Assembly (NCBI GenBank): GCA_016281355.1
Contig: JAEEIL010000019.1
Location: 1-47,860 of the forward strand
Length of the DNA: 47,860 nt
Direction: 5' to 3'
Origin: Elusimicrobiaceae bacterium
GTDB lineage: Bacteria; Elusimicrobiota; Elusimicrobia; Elusimicrobiales; Elusimicrobiaceae
Below the pieces are notes generated by a model. It did no database searches and was not told the origin of the DNA. It worked only from the letters and a program-made list of their open reading frames with translations. Shown piece by piece: positions 41,356-47,860 of this stretch (its first letter is position 1; each line of letters opens with the position of its first letter). A program made the position numbers and the translations under genes.

Positions 41356-43629
41356 ATGAAAAACAATAAAAATCTATTTTCAATAACCTTATTGGTTTTT
41401 TTGGTTGCCGCATTTATATTGACGGGTGGAATATATTTTAGTTTTAGTTTAAGAAACATTTTATTAGGGCAACAAAAAGTGTATTTGCAAGAGATAACAA
41501 AACGAGCATCTGCCGATTTTGCAGGATACTTGGAAAGGGAAATGCAATCATTAAAGGCTATTTCCACAGTACTTTCAAATTTTTATAGTTATTCTTCCCT
41601 TGATGAATATTTAACAATATTAGATGAACTTGCAAAAGATTATGTTTTTAAAGATATAGGTATATTACCCATACGCAGTAAAACTGCTTATTTCGGAAAT
41701 GGTGAAACGTCTGCAGATTTTCTCTCTCAAAGTATTGTTGATGAAGTTATTGAAGGCAAAAGCATAATATCAAACTTAAATTATGATCCTTTTACGAAAC
41801 AACCAATTATTGTTTATGCCACGCCATTTATAGTCAACGGTAGAACAGAAGCGGTTCTTTTTGCGACTCAAAGGATTGAAGAATTTCAGAAAATTCTTGC
41901 TAAATATAAAATTTCCGGGGAAGGGTTTACCGCTGTATTAAATAAAAAGAATCAACTTATTGTTGATACAAGCCAAGATTCTTTTGAACCGCAAGATTTA
42001 AAGCAACTCCTTTCAATTTACGGTAAAGAAGGTTTGTATCTTTATAATGAGTTATTTAAAGCAATCAATATCGAAAACACCGGCGTTCTTAGTTACTTTA
42101 CCGCCAAAACAAAGGAACGCAGGTTGATTTCCTTCGTAAAAATTTCTGTTTATGGGCTTAATGATTGGCATTTGCTTTTTGTAGTTCCGTCCAAAGTAGT
42201 ATCTGTTTTGCAAAAGAAAATATTTTTAGGTTCTTTGGTTTTTTGTTTTGCACTACTTCTTGCTTTTGCTGTAATCATCATATTTATCGAAAAACGGGAA
42301 CACGAACAAAAACGCGAGATTTTTGAGACTGCTTTCAAAGATAAAGTCACAGGCGCATATAATATGGCAAGATTTAATATGGAAATGACTAAAATACTGA
42401 AAGCAAAACCAGAGCAAAAATTTGCTTTAGTCCTTTTTGATATAGATAAATTTAAATTGATAAACGACCTTTACGGATATAGGCAAGGGGATTTGGTATT
42501 AAATCATATTACAAATGTTTTGGAAGAAAATTTAGATAAAAATAAAGGCGAAATTTTTTGCCGCTTGATAGGGGATATATTTTTGTGCCTTATCAATTAT
42601 GAAGAAGGCAAAGACATAACACTTCGTTTGGAAAAAATTTATAAAGCAACACAGAATTGCTATGCTATAACGGATATGCATTACAATATTGTTACTCATT
42701 TCGGTATTTACAGGATAACTGAAGATCTGCCTTTCTACTTAATGCTCGATAGGGCAAGTTTGGCTAAGAAAACTGCAAAAGAACATATAAACGAAAAATA
42801 TGTCTTTTATGATGATAGTACCCTAAAAAACGTTTTACAAGATAAAGAAATTGAAAACAGCATGCAGCAATCTTTAAAAGATGAAGAATTCAAACTTTAT
42901 TTCCAACCTAAATGTTCTTTTAATAAAGATGATATTTGCAGTGCAGAAGTACTTGTTCGTTGGCATAATAAAAAAAGAGGACTGCTTTTACCCAATTCCT
43001 TTATTCCGATATTTGAACGCGACGGTTTTATTATCAAATTAGATTTTTATGTTTTGGAAAAAGCCTTGCAAACTTTAAGAGCATGGTTAGATGCCGGTTT
43101 AAAACCGTGTAAATTGTCAATCAATTTCTCAAGGTTGCATTTAAAGGATGAACTGAGCCTTCCTAAAATAAAAATTTTATTAGATCTTTATAAAATCCCT
43201 ACGGATTTACTGGAACTTGAAATTACAGAAACTGCTGTTATGAATAACACACCCGAAGCCAGAAAATTTGTAGAAGGTTTACACAATTTGGGTATAGCTG
43301 TTGCAATGGATGATTTCGGTTCCGGGTTTTCCTCATTAAATGTTCTTAAAGATTTGCCGTTTGATACACTCAAAATTGATAAAGAATTTTTAAGAGATTT
43401 TGGCAAGAACCCACGTACCCTTGCAATACTCGAGGGTATTATATCTATGTCAAAAAATATGAAAACCTGTATAGTTGCCGAAGGTGTGGAAACAAAAGAA
43501 CAAGCAGATTTTCTAACTTCTTTAAAGTGCGATTTGGCACAAGGTTTCTTATACTATAAACCTATGAATACCGAAGAATTTGAAAAATTATTAAATAAAA
43601 ATAATGAAAAGGGACAGGAAAAACCGTAA
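41356..43629 (+). CDS. PDC-sensor GGDEF-EAL protein, probable c-di-GMP phosphodiesterase
   Basis: This 757-residue inner-membrane signalling protein has TM1 at about 9-30, then a periplasmic Cache/PDC-like sensor (about 31-285) and TM2 at about 289-311. A GGDEF-type domain (about 328-485) and an EAL domain (about 495-750) follow. The GGDEF motif is IGDIF at 405-409, so cyclase activity is probably lost, although FDIDKFKLINDLYG is kept. No RxxD inhibitory site is seen. The EAL domain keeps E531 (EVL), N590, the ELEITET glutamates, D652/D653 (DDFGSG), K673, E709 and Q729, so it should be an active phosphodiesterase. It lies between two Cys-rich surface protein genes. It might control adhesion or pili; that is inference. 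Confidence 0.92.
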   Translation: MKNNKNLFSITLLVFLVAAFILTGGIYFSFSLRNILLGQQKVYLQEITKRASADFAGYLEREMQSLKAISTVLSNFYSYSSLDEYLTILDELAKDYVFKDIGILPIRSKTAYFGNGETSADFLSQSIVDEVIEGKSIISNLNYDPFTKQPIIVYATPFIVNGRTEAVLFATQRIEEFQKILAKYKISGEGFTAVLNKKNQLIVDTSQDSFEPQDLKQLLSIYGKEGLYLYNELFKAINIENTGVLSYFTAKTKERRLISFVKISVYGLNDWHLLFVVPSKVVSVLQKKIFLGSLVFCFALLLAFAVIIIFIEKREHEQKREIFETAFKDKVTGAYNMARFNMEMTKILKAKPEQKFALVLFDIDKFKLINDLYGYRQGDLVLNHITNVLEENLDKNKGEIFCRLIGDIFLCLINYEEGKDITLRLEKIYKATQNCYAITDMHYNIVTHFGIYRITEDLPFYLMLDRASLAKKTAKEHINEKYVFYDDSTLKNVLQDKEIENSMQQSLKDEEFKLYFQPKCSFNKDDICSAEVLVRWHNKKRGLLLPNSFIPIFERDGFIIKLDFYVLEKALQTLRAWLDAGLKPCKLSINFSRLHLKDELSLPKIKILLDLYKIPTDLLELEITETAVMNNTPEARKFVEGLHNLGIAVAMDDFGSGFSSLNVLKDLPFDTLKIDKEFLRDFGKNPRTLAILEGIISMSKNMKTCIVAEGVETKEQADFLTSLKCDLAQGFLYYKPMNTEEFEKLLNKNNEKGQEKP

Positions 43630-43645
43630 TTTGGGCAAAAAAATA

Positions 43646-43718
43646 CACCCCAGATAGGACTTGAACCTACAACCTTATCCTTAGGACGGATCTGCTCTTC
43701 CAATTGAGCTACTGGGGC
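43646..43718 (-). tRNA. tRNA-Arg (anticodon CCU)
   Basis: A 73-nt cloverleaf on the minus strand. The acceptor GCCCCAG pairs with CTGGGGT (1:72 G-U), followed by discriminator G73. D arm GCTC/GAGC with an 8-nt loop. The anticodon stem GATCC/GGATA has a G27-A43 mismatch; the loop GTCCTAA has anticodon CCU at 34-36. The T arm GTAGG/CCTAT has loop TTCAAGT, and the variable loop has 5 nt. It reads AGG. No CCA is encoded; a T-rich run follows. Position 32 is G, which is unusual. Confidence 0.93.
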
Positions 43719-43812
43719 ATATCTAAATTATACAATTTTTGGTAATATTATTGAAATTTAGCCTGATTTAAGATATTATATACTTATACATTTGATAGGA
43801 GAAAATATCAAT

Positions 43813-45504
43813 ATGAAAAATAAAAAACAAAAAGGATATACCTTGGTTGAAATTTTAGTGACAGTAACAATTATTACTGTGATGGCATATTTTGCTGTTC
43901 CTGTGTATAATAAAATTGTGCAACAGTCAGATGTTTCAGATGCTTTACATAATATAGACATGTTTTCCAACGCCCAAGAAAAATATTATATTCAAAATGG
44001 GAAATATACGGGTAATTTAGGCCAATTGGAAACACCTTTAAAAGGTGAAAAAGCGACTGTTGAAACAACCAAATTTTCTTATTCTGCCGGTGACCCTAGG
44101 GAAGATGATTATTGCATCTATTCTAAAAGCAGAACTAAAAATTATGTTCTTGCCAGGAATTACAAGATAAATTCCGAGATTTTATGCAATGGCGATGATT
44201 GTGGTAAAGTAGAATCTTTTGTTAAAAAAGGGGATTTTAAAGAAATGTGCAGTAAGAGCAGTAACAATACCCCCAATCAAAATTGTAATAATACTGAAAG
44301 TTATTGTAAATCAATTAACCCAAAGTGGGGTTTACGCAAAGACTGCTCTTGTGGCTGTACTGTTGAAGAAAAAATATGTAGTAAAAGTCAAAGATGGAGT
44401 GCTGAAGAATGTGCCTGCGTACTATGGAATTCATGTGATTTGACCGAAGAAAAGTGCAAGTCACTTTATACACCAAACCACTTTTTGTATATGGACGGTT
44501 CAGGTTCTTGTGAGTGTAAATGCAGATTCACCACTGCTATTTGTAATGAGAACAATGCCGATAGTTTTGATGAAAAGACATGCAGTTGTGTTTGCGTAAA
44601 TGATGACGTAAAAAAATGTGCGGAGCAAAACAAAGTTCTTACCGGGGATTGCCAATGTATTTGTGCCGAAATTAAAAAATGTAACAAGGGATATGTCTTC
44701 AGCCATGAAAAATGCGAATGCATAAAAACTGATTGCGGTATCACGGAAGAAGAGTGTAAAGAAAAGAATAAGAATTGGACATTGTTAGAAGATTGTTCTT
44801 GTGGCTGTGAACAATCGTTGGTAGTCAAAAGATGTCCGGATGGCTATTCTTATAGCCAAGAAAAATGTGCTTGCGTAATGGACGAATGCACTAAAACGGA
44901 CGAAGAATGTCAGAAATATTACGGTAAATACTTTATCTTGAACAAAGAAAAATGTTCTTGCGAATGCGGTATAACAGAAGATAAGTGCAAAAGTGAAGTA
45001 GGGATTTTAAATAAAGAAAAGTGCGTTTGCGAACCAATTTCTTGCACTAAAACGGACGAAGAATGCAAGAAAGAAAACGAAAATTGGGCTTTGTTAGATG
45101 GTTGTACTTGCGGATGCCCTAAAGTTGAGAAATGCAACAGTAAACTAGAATTTTGGAATAGTGAAACATGTAAATGTGAGTTTGGTACCCAACTGTGTAA
45201 TTTAACATTAAAGGAATGTCAAGGAATAAATGAAAACTACATTTTAGATACAGACAGTTGTAACTGTAAATGCGGATTGACTGAAAAAGAATGTACTTCA
45301 CAAGGCCTTCAATATAATGTAGCTAAATGTAAATGCGAAGGGGAACTCTGCGATTTAACAGAAAATGAATGCCAGGGCAAAAATAAATATTGGACTTTAT
45401 TAAAAGATTGCACTTGCGGATGTGAAACAGTAGAATTGTGCGACAGCGGTTTAAAGTGGGACGAAAACTTGTGTAAGTGTGTTTCATCAGTAATAAAACA
45501 ATAA
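43813..45504 (+). CDS. Prepilin-like protein with eight 8-cysteine modules
   Basis: This 563-residue protein begins at 43813, 11 nt after AGGAG; the upstream in-frame TTG at 43792 lies before that site. The leader MKNKKQKG is cut before YTLVEILVTVTIITVMAYFAVP (Glu at +5), a class III prepilin signal. A pilin-like head (about 30-155) is followed by residues 158-556, made of eight consecutive modules with eight cysteines each. The spacing is C-x6-C-x10-17-C-x-C-x-C-x5-8-C-x10-12-C-x-C. Typical text is CGITEEECKEKNKNWTLLED. I know no family with this build. It is probably exported and oxidised into disulfide-linked units, as a pilus-associated or surface adhesin. A terminator follows. Confidence 0.88.
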   Translation: MKNKKQKGYTLVEILVTVTIITVMAYFAVPVYNKIVQQSDVSDALHNIDMFSNAQEKYYIQNGKYTGNLGQLETPLKGEKATVETTKFSYSAGDPREDDYCIYSKSRTKNYVLARNYKINSEILCNGDDCGKVESFVKKGDFKEMCSKSSNNTPNQNCNNTESYCKSINPKWGLRKDCSCGCTVEEKICSKSQRWSAEECACVLWNSCDLTEEKCKSLYTPNHFLYMDGSGSCECKCRFTTAICNENNADSFDEKTCSCVCVNDDVKKCAEQNKVLTGDCQCICAEIKKCNKGYVFSHEKCECIKTDCGITEEECKEKNKNWTLLEDCSCGCEQSLVVKRCPDGYSYSQEKCACVMDECTKTDEECQKYYGKYFILNKEKCSCECGITEDKCKSEVGILNKEKCVCEPISCTKTDEECKKENENWALLDGCTCGCPKVEKCNSKLEFWNSETCKCEFGTQLCNLTLKECQGINENYILDTDSCNCKCGLTEKECTSQGLQYNVAKCKCEGELCDLTENECQGKNKYWTLLKDCTCGCETVELCDSGLKWDENLCKCVSSVIKQ

Positions 45505-45510
45505 AATTTA

Positions 45511-45537
45511 AGCGCCCGCTTTTCAGCGGGCGTTTTT
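45511..45537 (+). terminator. Intrinsic terminator after the Cys-module prepilin gene
   Basis: An 8-10 bp stem (cgcccgct / agcgggcg, plus flanking wobbles) with a 4-nt loop is followed by TTTTT, 6 nt past the stop codon. Confidence 0.92.
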
Positions 45538-45560
45538 AACTACTATCAGCACTCTTAAAA

Positions 45561-45569
45561 TGCTAAAAT
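45561..45569 (+). promoter_or_regulatory. Extended -10 promoter of hisS, leaderless layout
   Basis: TGCTAAAAT is followed by seven bases and then the hisS ATG at 45577. No Shine-Dalgarno is present. A TATAAT two bases before the ATG is too close to give a +1 upstream of the start. Confidence 0.6.
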
Positions 45570-45576
45570 ATAATAT

Positions 45577-46800
45577 ATGGCGAAATTACTCCGTGGTTTT
45601 CGTGATTTATTTGAAGAGGAAGCCCAAAAACTAACTACAGTTGAAAAGGCTGCCCGTTCCGTATTTAAAATTTACGGTGCAAAAGAACTCCGCTTACCGA
45701 CATTGGAACTTAAAGAAATTTTTATAAAGGCAACCGGCCAAACAACCGATATCGTTCAAAAAGAAATGTACGCTTTTGAAGACGGCGGCGGCCGCCTTGT
45801 TGCCATGCGCCCGGAAGGTACACCGGGTGTGGCGCGTGCTTATATTGAAAATAATTTTCAGGAAAACCCTTTACAAAAATTCTTCTATATCGGCAATATG
45901 TTTAGGGCAGAACGCCCCCAAGCAGGCAGATATCGCGAGTTTGAACAAATCGGGCTTGAATATATAGGTAATGCTTCCCCTGCTGCGGATGCGGAAGTAA
46001 TTTTAATGCTTAAAGCAATTTTTGATAAACTCGGCGTAAAAAATTATAAAGTTAAAATAAATTCTATCGGCTGCAAAGAGTGCCGCCCGAAATTTAGGGA
46101 AGATTTAATTAAATTTTTTACCGCCCAAAAAGACAGCCTTTGCGAAAAGTGCCAAACACGTTTGGAAGTAAACCCTTTGCGTGTTTTAGATTGCAAAATT
46201 GACGGCCCTAAATTTACACAAAGTGCGCCAAAACAAATTTTATGCCCCGCTTGCCAAAAACATTTTGACGAAGTAAAAAAATATTTAGATGGCAAAGTTC
46301 CTTTTGAGGTAGATCCGTGTTTGGTGCGCGGTTTAGATTATTACACAAAAACGGTTTTTGAATTTCAGGCCGATATTGCAGGTGCGCAAAATGCTTTGGC
46401 CGCCGGTGGCAGATATGATGATTTAATCGCCTCAATGGGCGGGCCGAAAGTGCCTGCTGTCGGTTGGGCTTTGGGCGCGGAACGCGTTGCGCTTGCAAGC
46501 AGTTTTGAAGAACAAAAAAGTAAAACAATTTTTGTAGTTTCCGTTGAAGAAAGCGCAAACAATTATGCTTTTAATATCTTGCAAACTTTGCGCGAAAAGG
46601 GCTTAAGTGCGCAAGGCGGTTTATTTGATAAAAACCTAAAAGCGCAAATGAAACAAGCCAATAAAATTAATGCAAGTTATGCAATTATCGTCGGCGGAAA
46701 TGAAGTTTCCAAAAATACTGCAGTTTTAAAAGATTTAACTTCCGGCGAGCAAAAAGAATTATCTTTAAATGATTTGCTTGCCAATTTAGAGGGAAAATAG
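45577..46800 (+). CDS. hisS: Histidyl-tRNA synthetase
   Basis: This 407-residue class II synthetase charges tRNA-His. Motif 2 is FRAERPQAGRYREFEQIGLEYIG, the histidine A/B motifs are represented by GLDYYTKTVFEF and AAGGRYDDL, motif 3 is GWALGAERVALA, and a C-terminal anticodon-binding domain is complete. A cysteine-rich insertion (CKECRPKF, CEKCQTRL, CPACQKHF) may bind zinc, as in some bacterial relatives. It is separated from aspS by one base, so both are co-transcribed. Confidence 0.96.
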   Translation: MAKLLRGFRDLFEEEAQKLTTVEKAARSVFKIYGAKELRLPTLELKEIFIKATGQTTDIVQKEMYAFEDGGGRLVAMRPEGTPGVARAYIENNFQENPLQKFFYIGNMFRAERPQAGRYREFEQIGLEYIGNASPAADAEVILMLKAIFDKLGVKNYKVKINSIGCKECRPKFREDLIKFFTAQKDSLCEKCQTRLEVNPLRVLDCKIDGPKFTQSAPKQILCPACQKHFDEVKKYLDGKVPFEVDPCLVRGLDYYTKTVFEFQADIAGAQNALAAGGRYDDLIASMGGPKVPAVGWALGAERVALASSFEEQKSKTIFVVSVEESANNYAFNILQTLREKGLSAQGGLFDKNLKAQMKQANKINASYAIIVGGNEVSKNTAVLKDLTSGEQKELSLNDLLANLEGK

Positions 46801-46801
46801 T

Positions 46802-47860
46802 ATGAAAAGAACATCTTATGCAGGGCTTATCAATGCCAGCATGATAGGCACCAAGCAAACTTTGTGCGGTTGGGTGCACAGTTACAGGAATCACGGCGGC
46901 GTTTTGTTTATTGACCTTCGCGACCGTGAGGGTTTTGTGCAACTTGTTATTGACCCGTCAAACAAAACTGCTTTTGAAACTGCCCAAACTTTGCGCCAGG
47001 AATATGTTATTTGCGCAACGGGCACAGTCGCTGCAAGAAAAGAGGGTTATATAAACAAAAATATTCCCACCGGGGAAGTTGAAATTATTGTTGACAGTAT
47101 TGAAGTTTTAAACACTTCAATCCCTTTACCTTTTGATATTGAAACGGAAAAAAATATTACGGAAGATATCCGCCTAAAATACCGCTATCTTGATTTGCGT
47201 AATGCACGCATGATACGCAATTTAAAAATGAGGCACAGAGTTGCACAAATCGCGCGCCGTTACTTAGATGAAAACGGCTTTTTGGAAATTGAAACACCTA
47301 TTCTTACCCGTTCCACCCCCGAAGGCGCACGCGATTATTTGGTGCCTTCACGCGTACACAAGGGTAAATTTTATGCACTTCCGCAAAGCCCGCAAATGTT
47401 TAAACAAACTTTAATGGCAAGCGGAATAGATAGATATTTCCAAATTGCGCGTTGTTTCCGCGATGAAGATTTACGCGCAGACCGCCAGCCCGAACACACG
47501 CAAATTGACGTGGAAATGTCTTTTGCCGAACTTGATGATATTTTTAAAACTATTGAAGGTTTAATGAGTAGCGTTTTTACTACCGTCGGGGAAAAGATTG
47601 AAACACCGTTTGTCCGCATGCCGTATAAAGAGGCCATGCTAAAATACGGCTCTGATAAACCCGATATGCGTTACGGTATGCTTATTGAAGATGTTTCAAA
47701 TATTTTTGCAAGCACCGGTTTTAAAGTTTTTGCAGATATTCTTGCAAACAAAGGTGTTATCCGTGCAATTAAGGCCGAAAATTCCGCCGCAACACTTTCA
47801 CGCGGTGCGATTGATAAATTAACCGACCTTGTTAAAAAGAACGGTGCAAAAGGGCTTGTG
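46802..47860 (+). CDS. aspS: Aspartyl-tRNA synthetase, N-terminal part (3' end outside window)
   Basis: The open frame of 353 codons runs to the window edge. An OB-fold anticodon domain (GWVHSYRNHGG...FIDLRDREG) is followed by motif 1 and the class II core with RLKYRYLDLRNARM, ETPILTRSTPEGARDYLVPS, ALPQSPQMFKQ and motif 2 CFRDEDLRADRQPEHTQIDVEMSF. The GAD insertion begins after GSDKPDMRYGM. H31 and G82 match residues described for non-discriminating bacterial AspRS, suggesting it also charges tRNA-Asn. The ATG follows the hisS stop by one base, with GAGGG upstream. Confidence 0.95.
   Translation, partial: MKRTSYAGLINASMIGTKQTLCGWVHSYRNHGGVLFIDLRDREGFVQLVIDPSNKTAFETAQTLRQEYVICATGTVAARKEGYINKNIPTGEVEIIVDSIEVLNTSIPLPFDIETEKNITEDIRLKYRYLDLRNARMIRNLKMRHRVAQIARRYLDENGFLEIETPILTRSTPEGARDYLVPSRVHKGKFYALPQSPQMFKQTLMASGIDRYFQIARCFRDEDLRADRQPEHTQIDVEMSFAELDDIFKTIEGLMSSVFTTVGEKIETPFVRMPYKEAMLKYGSDKPDMRYGMLIEDVSNIFASTGFKVFADILANKGVIRAIKAENSAATLSRGAIDKLTDLVKKNGAKGLV

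Noticed and set aside
43792-43812. TTG start adding seven residues to the prepilin
   Set aside because: It lies before the AGGAG ribosome site, which serves the ATG at 43813, and the longer leader is less like a prepilin signal.
44466-44828. 120-residue minus-strand frame within the Cys-module prepilin gene
   Set aside because: Mirror of regularly spaced Cys codons; no start signals and no recognisable domain.
43813-45504. The Cys repeats as a DNA-level tandem repeat or CRISPR-like array
   Set aside because: Similarity is at protein level with diverged DNA and no identical repeat-spacer pattern. No CRISPR array or cas gene was seen in the window.
39850-45504. A mobile element or genomic island using the tRNA-Arg gene as attachment site
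   Set aside because: No integrase near the tRNA and no repeat of the tRNA 3' end was found nearby. The only tyrosine recombinase in the window is the housekeeping XerC at 15223.
46214-46558. 114-residue minus-strand frame inside hisS
   Set aside because: Antisense shadow of a conserved synthetase frame.

Overview
The window looks like a stretch of chromosome from an AT-rich, diderm (LPS-making) bacterium. Four things point to that: lipid A genes (lpxD, lpxC, lpxA, lpxI), LptD, BamA with a Skp-like partner, and Pal/CpoB/TolB. The type IV prepilin-like genes, one carrying a long cysteine-rich tail, together with the general gene content, suggest Elusimicrobiota (an Elusimicrobium-like gut lineage). 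That placement is inference from pattern recognition, not from a search.

Layout. 1-3051: 3' end of gyrA, an Nfu-type Fe-S protein, a PHP phosphoesterase and a glycerophosphodiester phosphodiesterase, all +. 3105-4516: folD and a small lipoprotein, -. 4632-19731: a tightly packed + run of tpiA, deoC, a 1048-residue DnaA-like AAA+ protein, a FlgT/LPP20-like lipoprotein, comM, dprA, topA, xerC, a ROK kinase, lptD and tdk. 19914-24664: mtaB, rsmE, a DUF4424 exported protein and a POT peptide transporter, all -. 24755-34925: an envelope operon, bamA, skp-like, lpxD, lpxC, lpxA, lpxI, then mfd. 34979-35551: a minor prepilin (-), divergent from pal, cpoB, tolB and a DUF486 membrane protein (35715-38549, +). 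38550-39812: a 35-residue membrane peptide, a structured untranslated RNA with a terminator, and a TauE/SafE permease, all -. 39850-45504: a membrane-anchored Cys-rich protein (-), a PDC-GGDEF-EAL c-di-GMP protein (+), tRNA-Arg(CCU) (-) and a prepilin fused to eight 8-cysteine modules (+). 45577-47860: hisS and the 5' part of aspS.

How the genes fit together. The core of the window is outer-membrane construction: lipid A synthesis, LPS insertion, barrel assembly and Tol-Pal. A DNA uptake and chromosome block (comM, dprA, topA, xerC) is embedded in the first long operon. The accessory-looking part is 34979-45504, where two prepilin-like proteins, a second Cys-rich surface protein and a probable c-di-GMP phosphodiesterase lie close together.

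Most notable signals: (1) the prepilin with a strictly regular 8 x 8-cysteine tail; (2) a promoter, structured RNA and terminator, with a competing alternative fold, upstream of a 35-residue membrane peptide; (3) -10 boxes placed 6-7 nt before the start codon in six genes without Shine-Dalgarno sequences, suggesting leaderless mRNAs; (4) the large DnaA-like ATPase with no DNA-binding domain IV and no box VII arginine.
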